This document shows, one piece after another, positions 7,414-17,311 of a stretch of DNA of 64,000 bases. The stretch lies in NCBI RefSeq assembly GCF_016887565.1, contig NZ_CP069396.1:7360001-7424000 (forward strand), given 5' to 3'. Below the pieces are notes generated by a model. The model worked only from the letters and a program-made list of their open reading frames with translations, did not search any database and was not told the origin of the DNA. Position 1 is the first letter of the stretch. Each line of letters starts with the position of its first letter. The translations under genes and the position numbers were made by a program. This DNA is from Archangium violaceum (lineage in GTDB: Bacteria > Myxococcota > Myxococcia > Myxococcales > Myxococcaceae).

Positions 7414-8436
7414 TCACCCTGTCACCCCGTCGAGCGCCAGCAGGCGGTTGGCGATGCTCTGGATACCCATGGCGGCAGGAGACTCGGGCTTGTCGAGGAC
7501 GATGGGCCGGCGCCTGCGCACCGCGCGCCAGGCCTCGTCGTCGTAGCGGATGGCCCCCAGGTCATCCATCTCCAGGCCGAAGAACTTCTTCCAGGCGGAC
7601 ACCACCGCGGCGCCCACGTTCAGGTCGCCATCGGTACGGGCCTGGTTGAGCACCAGCTTCACGCGGAAGGCGGCCAGCTCCTTCTCGAGCCTGTCGGCCA
7701 GCGTGGGGCTGTGCTGGCGCACGTGCTGGATGATCTGGAAGGGCGTGCGCGCGGCGCCCTCGCGGGTGGACAGGGCCTTCTCCACCAGACGCTCGATGCC
7801 GTACTCCGACTCCACCTGCTGCAACCGCCGGTAGAAGGCGGCCTTGACGAAGCGGTAGGCGTTCTCCACCGAGGTGGGCTCGGGCAGCAGCACCAGCACG
7901 CCGTGGTCGGCGATGATGAAGAAGTCGAGCGTGTTGAAGCTGGAGCCCGCGCCCAGGTCGATGATGAGGTAGTCCACCGTCTGGGTCTGCAGGCCGCGCA
8001 GCAGGCGCTGCTTCTGGGCGTACTTGATGTTGGCCGCGTCCAGCACGTCCAGCGCGCCGGCGATCAGCGACAGGTTGGGCACTCCCGTGGGGACGATGAC
8101 GTCCTCCAGCCGCGCCTTGGGGCGCAGCATGAAGTCCGACAACGTGGCCGTGGGCTGACCGACACCCAGACAGGTGTGCAGGTTGGCGCCACCCAGGTCC
8201 GCGTCCACCAGCAGGACGCGCTGACCCCGAGAGGCCAGCGCGACGCCGAGGTTGGCGGAGACGAGTGACTTGCCGATGCCGCCCTTCCCGCCTCCCACCG
8301 CGATGATGCGGTGGGGACGGGTCCGAGCGCCGAGCCCCGGGGAATCGGGCTCCGGGCGCGCGGCCCCACCCGCGGGTTGGGCGGGCGAGGACGAACGAGC
8401 GGGTTGCGACGCGGAGGAGGGACTGAGGGAACTCAA
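7414..8436 (-). CDS. MinD/ParA-family ATPase (FlhG-like)
   Basis: 340 residues. After a Ser/Pro/Ala-rich leader of about 40 residues comes a deviant Walker A motif (GGGKGGIGKS), then VLLVDADLGGANLH and a Walker B-like block YLIIDLGAGSS, typical of the MinD/FlhG branch of P-loop ATPases that dimerise on ATP and position structures in the cell. A TTG start is required, because no ATG or GTG exists in frame before the P-loop. The HTH protein gene follows after 8 nt. FlhG-like proteins set flagellar number and position in other bacteria; here the target is unknown. Confidence 0.88.
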   Translation of the reverse strand: MSSLSPSSASQPARSSSPAQPAGGAARPEPDSPGLGARTRPHRIIAVGGGKGGIGKSLVSANLGVALASRGQRVLLVDADLGGANLHTCLGVGQPTATLSDFMLRPKARLEDVIVPTGVPNLSLIAGALDVLDAANIKYAQKQRLLRGLQTQTVDYLIIDLGAGSSFNTLDFFIIADHGVLVLLPEPTSVENAYRFVKAAFYRRLQQVESEYGIERLVEKALSTREGAARTPFQIIQHVRQHSPTLADRLEKELAAFRVKLVLNQARTDGDLNVGAAVVSAWKKFFGLEMDDLGAIRYDDEAWRAVRRRRPIVLDKPESPAAMGIQSIANRLLALDGVTG

Positions 8437-8489
8437 GGCACCCGTATCAAAACCCGTCCCGCGCCCCGCGTCGACTCCCTGGCCGTCCG

Positions 8490-10250
8490 TTATTGGATGA
8501 CCACCCGGCAGGTGCAGGCCGAGGTCCCATCACACGCGCCGCCAAAACCGTTGCGGCACGAGAGGCCCGAGCAGCACAAGGCGCTCGGCGAGCACGCCTG
8601 GCCGCTCGACGAGCAGGTCGCTCCAGGCTGGCAGGAGCCCACGGTGCTCCCCAGGGGGACGTCGCAGCGCAGGCCCGAGCAGCAGTCCGCGGTGGTGGTA
8701 CACAGACCGTTCTGAGGCTGACACACGGCGGGTGCGGAGCAGAGCCCACCGGAGCAGATGCCCGAGCAGCACTGGGTGCCACCCGAGCACGTCGCCCCAT
8801 TGGCCGAGCAGGTGCCTCCAGAGCCGCCATCCGGGGTACCGCCCGTTCCCCCGTCCGTCGTGCCGCCATCCGAACCAGGGGGCGGCTGGGTGGGCGGCAC
8901 CTGGCAGGCCCGGGTCAGCTCGGAGGTGCGCAGGCACTGGGTCCCCGGGCAGCAGGTGGTGCCCCCATCCGAGTCGCAGCGCGTGCCCACCGGAGAGCAC
9001 GTCCCCCCCGCTCCACCGTCCGCACCCCCGCCCGTGGAGGGCGCCTGGCACTTCAGATTGCCGGTCGAATCCGGCAGACACAGCGAGCCGGAGCAGCACT
9101 GATCGCTGAACTGGCAGCTGTTGCCCGGATTGATGCAGCAGGCGGGGTTCTGGCTGTCATAGCCGTCGGGGCACACGCTCGCGCCACCGAAGCAGCGCGG
9201 CACGCCGGACGAGTCCACCTTGCACACGTCCGTCTTGCCGTCGCAGCAGTTCTGCGGAGCGCTGATCTTGATGACACCGCCGTCTGGCAGCTTGCCCGTT
9301 CCGCAGATGTTGCCCGTGGGCTGGCAGGCGTTGCCGTTGTCGCAGCGGCCCTCGTTGCAGGTGACGTTGGAGATCGTCCCGCTGCCGCAGCAGATGGCGT
9401 TACCGGTGCAGAAGTTGCCCGTCAGCTTGCAGCCGCCCACCGGCTGGCACACCGTGGTGCCGTAACCGAGATCCACGCAGGTGCGCGAGCAGCAGTTGCT
9501 GCCGCTGCCGCACGGATTGCCATCCTGGAGGCACCCGCCACCGCCACCGCCGCTGATGGTCTCGCAGCGGCCGACCCCCCCGGGCTGCGCGGTGCAGGAG
9601 TTGCCGCAGCACTCGGCGTCCTGGGTACAGATGTCACCGTTGGCCTTGCAGACCCACGAGCGGGAGCAGACACCGTTCTGGCAGTTCTGCGAGCAGCACT
9701 GGTCCTCGGTGGCCTCCGTGCAGGACTGGCCGAGCACCTTGCACGTGTCGGACGTATCCGCCAGCGGAGCGCACTTGCCGCCCGTGCACGTCTTCGAGCA
9801 GCACTGCTCGGCCGTGGAACACGCGCCGCCCTCGTCGAGGCACAGGGTGGAGGAACACTTGCCGTTGAGGCACGAGTTGCTGCAGCACTGCCCGCCCGTG
9901 GCGCACACCTCTCCGGCGCTGCGGCACAGGTTGTTGGCCTCGGGACACCGGCCGTCCTCGCCACACACCCCCGTACAGCACGCCGCGCCCTGGTTGCGAT
10001 CGCACACCGCCCCGGCGGACACACAGTAGGAGCCCGAACCGCCGTCCAGCTCCACCCCGCTGGTGCCACCATCCGGCAGGTTTCCGGACACGCCACCGTC
10101 CGGCTCGGGCGGGAGGACGACTCCTGAATCCTCGGGGACGGTTCCGGCGTCATCGCCGGGATTCGTCTGCGTCCCACCACAATCACAGCCCACGATGCTG
10201 ATGGTCACTGCCAGGGCGCCCAGCAGCAACCAACGGTTTCCTCGTATCAC
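8490..10250 (-). CDS. Large Cys-rich repeat lipoprotein
   Basis: 586 residues from the GTG at 10250 (GGGAG 6 nt upstream). The N-terminus is a lipoprotein signal: RGNRWLLLGALAV, then SIVGC. A short DGG-rich linker follows. The rest consists of about fourteen modules built around paired cysteines (QCCS, ECCG, NCCS, DCCS) with flanking CxxxGxxC and GxC units, interrupted by another DGG linker. Such modules form disulfide-knotted surface domains like EGF or knottin folds. No enzymatic motif is visible. It would be exported and lipid-anchored, most likely on the outer membrane. Function unknown; adhesion or a spore/fruiting-body surface role is speculative. Confidence 0.85.
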   Translation of the reverse strand: MIRGNRWLLLGALAVTISIVGCDCGGTQTNPGDDAGTVPEDSGVVLPPEPDGGVSGNLPDGGTSGVELDGGSGSYCVSAGAVCDRNQGAACCTGVCGEDGRCPEANNLCRSAGEVCATGGQCCSNSCLNGKCSSTLCLDEGGACSTAEQCCSKTCTGGKCAPLADTSDTCKVLGQSCTEATEDQCCSQNCQNGVCSRSWVCKANGDICTQDAECCGNSCTAQPGGVGRCETISGGGGGGCLQDGNPCGSGSNCCSRTCVDLGYGTTVCQPVGGCKLTGNFCTGNAICCGSGTISNVTCNEGRCDNGNACQPTGNICGTGKLPDGGVIKISAPQNCCDGKTDVCKVDSSGVPRCFGGASVCPDGYDSQNPACCINPGNSCQFSDQCCSGSLCLPDSTGNLKCQAPSTGGGADGGAGGTCSPVGTRCDSDGGTTCCPGTQCLRTSELTRACQVPPTQPPPGSDGGTTDGGTGGTPDGGSGGTCSANGATCSGGTQCCSGICSGGLCSAPAVCQPQNGLCTTTADCCSGLRCDVPLGSTVGSCQPGATCSSSGQACSPSALCCSGLSCRNGFGGACDGTSACTCRVVIQ

Positions 10251-10316
10251 GAGTGACTCCCTCTGGTGACGGCCGGCCCCGGCCCCCCTGGGTACGAGGG
10301 GTCCGGCCACGTCGAA

Positions 10317-10343
10317 CACACGCCGTGGCTCACGCCACGTGTG
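10317..10343 (-). terminator. Imperfect hairpin between the HNH and Cys-rich genes
   Basis: CACAC/GTGTG and GTGGC/GCCAC arms stack around loop TCAC with a 3-nt bulge. It lies downstream of the slt-selA-HNH operon on the minus strand and just upstream of the Cys-rich lipoprotein gene. Confidence 0.35.
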
Positions 10344-10351
10344 GAGGGAGA

Positions 10352-10378
10352 CCCGTGGCGGGAGTCGATGGCCACGGG
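10352..10378 (-). terminator. Hairpin downstream of the slt-selA-HNH operon
   Basis: CCCGTGGC (10352-10359) pairs perfectly with GCCACGGG (10371-10378), about 40 nt after the HNH stop codon. There is no U-tract. A smaller GTCTG/CAGAC hairpin (10388-10405) lies between it and the stop. Confidence 0.5.
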
Positions 10379-10416
10379 CTACAGGCTGTCTGGAAAACTA
10401 CAGACGGAAGGAGCCG

Positions 10417-11009
10417 TCAGTCGTCGAGCAGCTCCACGTTCCAGTACGAGGCATCAGCCAGGTTCAGGAACGGCAGCCACTCGCGGTAGGTGACGCGGCG
10501 GGAGGCACCTCGGAAGAGGGGCGTCCAGCGCGGCCGCATGGGCACCTTGAGGAGCTTCATGTGCGCCTGCTCCGGCGTGCGGCCGCCCTTCTTCAAGTTG
10601 CAAGGCACGCACGAGCACACCACGTTCTCCCAGCTCGTCTTGCCCCCCTGGGAGCGAGGCACCACGTGATCCAGGTTCAGCTCCGAGCGCGGCAGCGTCC
10701 GGGCGCAGTACTGGCAGGTGTCATGGTCGCGCGCGTAGATGTTGAGGCGGGAGAAGCGGACCCGGCCGCGCGGCAGGTACTCGTAGGCGGAGAGCACCAC
10801 CACGCGGGGCACGCGGATGCGCCGGTCGATGGTGTTGATGCTGTCGTGCGGGGCGCTGGCGCTCAGCTCGGCCCAGTCCTTGAATTCATAGAGGCGATAC
10901 TGCGTGTCGATGGCCTTCGCGACGCCCAGATAGAGCAGCGAGAGGGCCCGCTTCACCGAGGTGACGTGGACCGGTTGGTAGTTCCGGTTCAGGACGAGAA
11001 CGGCGCTGT

Positions 11010-11016
<7 letters not shown>
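10417..11016 (-). CDS. HNH endonuclease family protein
   Basis: 199 residues. An N-terminal region (MLNSAVLVLNRNYQPVHVT) typical of a widespread stand-alone HNH family is followed by CQYC, LNLDHVVPRSQGG, a WENVV block and CVPCNLKKGGRT. These give the HNH metal site (D-H, N, H/N) with two CxxC zinc-ribbon pairs. Such proteins are nicking or double-strand endonucleases, though the cellular role of this family is not established. Its ATG lies inside the last codons of selA (7-nt overlap), so it is the last gene of slt-selA-HNH. The link with selenium metabolism is probably only positional. Confidence 0.85.
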
Positions 11017-12464
<1,448 letters not shown>

Positions 12465-12476
12465 CTCGAGTTCACA

Positions 12477-14867
12477 TCACCTGCTGGCCTGCACGGCGGG
12501 CGCCTTGGCGGGCCGGCCGTAGAGCAGCTGGTAGGTGTTGTAGGAGCGCAACACCCGCTTGATGTAGCCGCGCGTCTCGGCGATGGGCACCTCTTCCACC
12601 CACGCGTCCAGCGGCATCCCCGGGCGGTCCGCGCGCCACCGGTCGATGGCCAGCGGGCCGGCGTTGTAGCCGCCCACCGCGAACGGGGTGTGCCCGGAGA
12701 AGCGCTTCACCAGCGAGCCCAGGTAGTGCGCGCCCAGCTTGATGTTGACGTCCGGCTCCAGCAGTGACTGGTTCGTCACCTTCTTGAGCTTGAGCTGACG
12801 CGCCACCGCCTGCGCCGTGGAGGGCATGAGCTGGGTGAGGCCCAGCGCACCCGCCCACGAGAGCGCCTTCGGATCCAACGCGCTCTCCTCGCGCATCAGC
12901 GCCTGGAGCAGATCCGGCTCCACGCCGGCCGCGGAGGTGTGCTTCTCGATGAGCTCGCGGAAGGCGTTGGGGTAGGCCACCTCCCACACCGGCCGGGTCT
13001 CCGGGGTGATGCGGCCGCTCAGGTCCCGGCGCAGCGCCACGCGGGCCACCGCATGCGCGGCGCGCTCGTCGCCGGCTCGCGCCAGCATGAGGACCAGCAA
13101 CCGGACGTTCTCCGGCGGCAGGTTGGAACGGTTGACGGCGAGCAGCTCCGAGGACACGGCCTCGGGGAAGCCCAGGCGCATCAGCTCCACGGCGGCGGTG
13201 AAGTGCGGATCCTTCTCCATCGCCCCCGCGTGCATCGGCCAGGGATCGCGGCGCTCCTGCCTGGTGAAGTCGAGCTGCGGCTCCACGCGCTTCAACCGCG
13301 CCGGCTCCAGCGAGCCCAGCATCGCGCGCGCCATCAGCCCGTAGTAGGTGGCCGGGTGCTCCACCGCGAGCTGCTCGAAGAGATCCGCGGCGCCCTTGGC
13401 ATCACCCCGGTCCTGCAGGGTGCGCGCCCGCCAGTACCGCGCGCGCTCGAAGTCGTACGTCTCGTCCGCGTCGGCGAAGCGCTTCTCGATCTCCACGAGG
13501 CTGGAGAGCCCGCCGTCCTTGGCCTTCAGCGTGCGGGAGATCCAGAAGTCCTTGAAGAGCGCCTCGCCGAGGAAGTCCCCCTGGGGGTAGAGCTTCGCCA
13601 GCTCCTGGAGCCGCTGCGCGGCCAGCTCCAGTCGGCCCGTCTTCACGTAGAGGTCCGCGGCGTAGAAGAGCGCGTCGTCGGCGAAGGAGTGCTCCGGGAA
13701 CTCCCGGGCCAGCCGCTCGTAGGTGTCCGTGCCCCTCACCTGGTCCACGATGGAGCGCGAGGAGCCGAGCACGTACAGGGCGCGCGGCAGTAGATCGCGC
13801 TCCTTGCACTGGTCCACCACCGGGGTGAGGGCGGCGATGGCGCGGGTGTGCTGGCGCTCCTTGCGCTGGCCCTTGCCGTAGGCGAAGTGGGCCCGGCAGG
13901 CGAGCGCGTCCGGCAGCTTGAGCTTGGGCAGCAGGGGCTCGAGCACGTCGAGACCCTGGCGGTTGCGGTTGAGCTCGATGAGCTGCTCGCCGCGCACCAC
14001 CTTCATCTCCAGGGGCGCCTGCTGCCCCTTCAGGCGAGCCTCGGCCTGCTTCGCCAGGGGCGTGAGCGGGTGCCAGGCCCACAGGCGCCAGAGGAACTCG
14101 CGCTCGCGGGTCTTGTCCTTCTTCTCCGCGGCGATGTCGGCGCTGGCCAGGAGGGCCTCGGCGCCGACGTTGCGTCCCCACGAGGGAGAGGTGCGGCTGG
14201 CCAGGGGCGCGAGGGCGGCGAGCGCGGCCTCGGTATCCTTGGCCTTGCGCAGGACGCGGCCGAGCGCCAGGCGGGCATCGGCGTACAGCCGGGAGCTGTC
14301 GGGCACCTGGGCGAGCAGCACGGCCGCGTCGCTGAAGCGTCCGAGCGACTCCAGGGCCACGCCGGCATGGGTGAGGCAGCGGTCGCGCAGCGCGGGGTAG
14401 TCCTCGGCGAGGGCGGTCATCTCCTCGGCGGCGCGCTTGTCGTCCCCGGCACGCACGGCGCTCAGGGCGCGCAGGTAGCGCACCGGGAGCGAGTTGCCCT
14501 CCTTCTCGAGCAGCTCGCGCGCGCGGGTGTAGAAGCCCTTGTCGAAGGCCTCCTTGGCCTCCTTGCGCTTGCCCTCGGCGAAGTACGGGGACAGGTCATC
14601 CAGCCCGTAGGAGCGGCCCTTGAAGACGCGGGGCTGCACGGGGGCGGGCGGGGGCGGGTCCGGGAACGCGGGGTTGAGCACCTCCACGTACCCGGGGGGC
14701 ACCAGGACCTTCTCCGAGTCCGGGGGCGGAGAGAGCTGGGCCTCGGACGGAGCATTCTGCGTCTGGGCCTGGGGAGCCGCGGAGGGCTCCTCGGTGGGGG
14801 GCGCCTGGGTGAAGGCCAGCGAGGTGGCGGCGGCGGCGGCGGCGAGCAGGGGGACGAAGGCTTTCAT
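12477..14867 (-). CDS. slt: Soluble lytic murein transglycosylase (Slt70-like)
   Basis: 796 residues with a Sec signal peptide (MKAFVPLLAAAAAATSLAF). A long TPR/superhelical alpha domain (about 90-620) forms the doughnut seen in Slt70. The C-terminal lysozyme-like domain has DLLQALMREESALDP, with the catalytic Glu about residue 661, then SWAGALGLTQLMPSTA, VNIKLGAHYLG and GGYNAGPLA. It cleaves peptidoglycan glycan strands in the periplasm to 1,6-anhydromuramoyl products. It is the first gene of slt-selA-HNH. A divergent histidine-kinase gene starts 103 nt away; the shared spacer has an AT-rich palindrome GGAAA-AAA-TTTCC at 14924. Confidence 0.92.
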   Translation of the reverse strand: MKAFVPLLAAAAAATSLAFTQAPPTEEPSAAPQAQTQNAPSEAQLSPPPDSEKVLVPPGYVEVLNPAFPDPPPPAPVQPRVFKGRSYGLDDLSPYFAEGKRKEAKEAFDKGFYTRARELLEKEGNSLPVRYLRALSAVRAGDDKRAAEEMTALAEDYPALRDRCLTHAGVALESLGRFSDAAVLLAQVPDSSRLYADARLALGRVLRKAKDTEAALAALAPLASRTSPSWGRNVGAEALLASADIAAEKKDKTREREFLWRLWAWHPLTPLAKQAEARLKGQQAPLEMKVVRGEQLIELNRNRQGLDVLEPLLPKLKLPDALACRAHFAYGKGQRKERQHTRAIAALTPVVDQCKERDLLPRALYVLGSSRSIVDQVRGTDTYERLAREFPEHSFADDALFYAADLYVKTGRLELAAQRLQELAKLYPQGDFLGEALFKDFWISRTLKAKDGGLSSLVEIEKRFADADETYDFERARYWRARTLQDRGDAKGAADLFEQLAVEHPATYYGLMARAMLGSLEPARLKRVEPQLDFTRQERRDPWPMHAGAMEKDPHFTAAVELMRLGFPEAVSSELLAVNRSNLPPENVRLLVLMLARAGDERAAHAVARVALRRDLSGRITPETRPVWEVAYPNAFRELIEKHTSAAGVEPDLLQALMREESALDPKALSWAGALGLTQLMPSTAQAVARQLKLKKVTNQSLLEPDVNIKLGAHYLGSLVKRFSGHTPFAVGGYNAGPLAIDRWRADRPGMPLDAWVEEVPIAETRGYIKRVLRSYNTYQLLYGRPAKAPAVQASR

Positions 14868-14969
14868 ACGGGAAGGGCCCTCAGGTGATGGGCCTGGGCA
14901 GCCCCGGAGACAACTGGAAGCAGGGAAAAAATTTCCGCGGGCGAACGAAGGTTAGACTGGCCACTACTC

Positions 14970-17216
14970 ATGGACATCCGGACACAGAGCGCGCTTCTCG
15001 CATCCATCATCGGGCTGGCGCTCGGCGTTTCCATGTTGTTGAGGGCGGGACGTCCACGAGTGCTCACGCTCTACTCCGTCTTCGCGCTGACGGTGGGCGG
15101 GTACTACCTGTCCAGCTTCTTCCACAGCCTGTTCGCGCGTGCTGAGTACCCGTGGGTGTCGAGGGTGGCCGTGGGCGCCACCATTCTACTGGCTTCTCTG
15201 GTTCCTGGCGCGGCAGTGGCCTTCTTCCTCGAATTCTTGGGAGTGAGCAAGGGCACGCATCTGCTCGGCAGGCGGCTCGCCTTCCTCTCCGCCGTCTTCG
15301 GTCTGGCGGTTGCGGTGTCGCCTCTCGCACAGAAGGGCTGGGTGCGGGTGGTCATGGGCGCCTGGGTGCTCGGGGCCCTGCTGGCCTCGGTTTCGTTGCT
15401 GCTCCGACGAGTCAGCACCACCGAGTCGCGCATCGAGAAGCTGCGGCTGACGTACCTGGCCATCGGGGCCGGGGCGGCCATCCTGTTCTCCGCGTTGGAC
15501 CTGCTGGGGCGCTTCGGCCTGCCCTTCCCCGCCCTGGGGCCGGTCTTCACCACGCTCTACCTGTTCTTCCTGGCCCAGACGCTGCTGCGGCTGCGGCTGA
15601 TGGACCTGCACGAGCTGCTGGGGAAGATCGCCTCGCAGACGGTGCTGGCCACCATCCTGGCCGCGGTCTTCACCGTGCTGACGGTGTGGGTGGACGAGAA
15701 CAACACCTCGCTCTTCCTGTTCAACACGGTGGTGGCGGCGTTCGTGGTGCTCATCCTCCTGGAGCCGCTGCGGGTGAAGGTGGAGGAGCAGGTGGTGGCC
15801 ATCTTCTTCCGCGAGCGCTTCGAGCTGCTGCGGGTGCTGGGCAACGCGCGGACGAGGATGGCGGGCGTCATCGAGATCTCCGAGCTGGCGCGCATGGTGC
15901 TGGACGCGCTGCACGAGTCGGGGCGCATCACCCACGCGTCGCTGTACCTGCTGGCGGAGGATCGGCCGGGGTACCGGCTGCTGGACGCCCGGGGCCCGGC
16001 GCCGGTGAGTTTCCTGGACACGGGCGCGGCGCGCGGCGTGCTGTTCGCGGTGGCCTCGGGACAGAAGGCGGTGCTGCTGGAGAACCTGGAGCGGCGCATC
16101 GTGGTGCTGCGGCAGCAGGCGGTGGAGGGCAAGCGCTTCCGGGACGAGCTCAAGCGGCTCAACGACACGCGCGCGGCGCTCCTGCAGATGAAGGCCGGCA
16201 TCACCGTGCCGCTGCTGGGCAATGACCGCGTCATCGGCTTCCTCAACCTGTGGGACGAGCGCGTGCCGGAGGCCTACGCCTCGGACGAGATCGCCCTGAT
16301 CCTCGAGGTGGCCGAGCGGTTGGCGACGGCGCTGGAGAGCTCGAAGCTGTACGAGAAGATCCGCGAGCGCGACCGCCTGGCGGCCCTGGGCGAGATGGCG
16401 GCGGGCCTGGCGCACGAAATCCGCAACCCGCTGGGCGCCATCAAGGGCGCGGCGCAGTGTCTGGATCCGAAGCGCCTGCCGGGCGAGGAAGGCGAGTTCC
16501 TGGAGGTCATCGTCGAGGAGGTGAACCGCCTGAACGGAGTGGTGTCGGCGTTCCTCGACTACGCGCGGCCCTTGAAGCAGACCTTCGGGCCCACGGACCT
16601 GAACGAGGTGGTGACGCGGACGGTGCGCCTCATCCAGAACGAGATGCCCCAGGGCATCGAGTTGAAGGTGGAGCAGGAGGAGTCGCTGCCCCGGGTGGAG
16701 GCGGACGCGGAGCAGTTGAAGCAGGTGCTGATCAACCTGGTGCAGAACGCGATGCAGGCGATGGCCGACACCGGGGGCGCCATCACGGTGAAGACGATGA
16801 GGCCGGAGCGCTTCAACGACTTCCGGCCCTCGGGGGACTCGTTCGTGGAGGTGCACGTGTCGGACACCGGTCCGGGCATCCCCCAGGACGAGCACCAGCA
16901 CATCTTCGTGCCCTTCTACACGACGAAACAGAAGGGAACGGGGCTGGGGCTGGCGATCTGCCAGCGCATCGTGAAGAACCACGGCGGGACGCTGGTGGTG
17001 CAGAGCAAGCCGGACGAGGGCGCGACGTTCATCATCCGCCTGCCCGCGCCCCCGGCCGAGCCCGTCCAACTTCCGGAGCCGGTCATCGTGGACGGAACGC
17101 CCTTCCCCACCACGAAGCCCGCCGAGGCCCAGCCCTCGGAAGGCGCCACGGCGGAAGGGGTACCGCCGAAGCCCGAGCGCAAACCGAAGCGCGAGAAAAA
17201 GCGCCGCGCGAGCTGA
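14970..17216 (+). CDS. Membrane sensor histidine kinase with GAF domain (NtrB-like core)
   Basis: 748 residues. About eight hydrophobic helices fill residues 1-270, resembling an MASE/7TM-type sensor. A GAF-like domain follows (about 290-455), then a HisKA domain GEMAAGLAHEIRNPLGAIKGA with phospho-acceptor His about 482. An HATPase_c domain comes next, with N-box NLVQNAMQAM, DTGPGIP and GTGLGLAI. A basic Pro/Lys-rich tail (KPERKPKREKKRR) closes the protein. It should autophosphorylate at the inner membrane and signal to an unlinked response regulator; none is adjacent. The ligand is unknown. Confidence 0.92.
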   Translation: MDIRTQSALLASIIGLALGVSMLLRAGRPRVLTLYSVFALTVGGYYLSSFFHSLFARAEYPWVSRVAVGATILLASLVPGAAVAFFLEFLGVSKGTHLLGRRLAFLSAVFGLAVAVSPLAQKGWVRVVMGAWVLGALLASVSLLLRRVSTTESRIEKLRLTYLAIGAGAAILFSALDLLGRFGLPFPALGPVFTTLYLFFLAQTLLRLRLMDLHELLGKIASQTVLATILAAVFTVLTVWVDENNTSLFLFNTVVAAFVVLILLEPLRVKVEEQVVAIFFRERFELLRVLGNARTRMAGVIEISELARMVLDALHESGRITHASLYLLAEDRPGYRLLDARGPAPVSFLDTGAARGVLFAVASGQKAVLLENLERRIVVLRQQAVEGKRFRDELKRLNDTRAALLQMKAGITVPLLGNDRVIGFLNLWDERVPEAYASDEIALILEVAERLATALESSKLYEKIRERDRLAALGEMAAGLAHEIRNPLGAIKGAAQCLDPKRLPGEEGEFLEVIVEEVNRLNGVVSAFLDYARPLKQTFGPTDLNEVVTRTVRLIQNEMPQGIELKVEQEESLPRVEADAEQLKQVLINLVQNAMQAMADTGGAITVKTMRPERFNDFRPSGDSFVEVHVSDTGPGIPQDEHQHIFVPFYTTKQKGTGLGLAICQRIVKNHGGTLVVQSKPDEGATFIIRLPAPPAEPVQLPEPVIVDGTPFPTTKPAEAQPSEGATAEGVPPKPERKPKREKKRRAS

Positions 17217-17311
17217 GAGCGCTATCTGGCTCGAACCTTCAAAAATGAAAAATCGCGGTCACCCGGACTAAGCCCTTTTCACTGGAACAGTTCGCCGGTA
17301 GTCTTCCGCGG

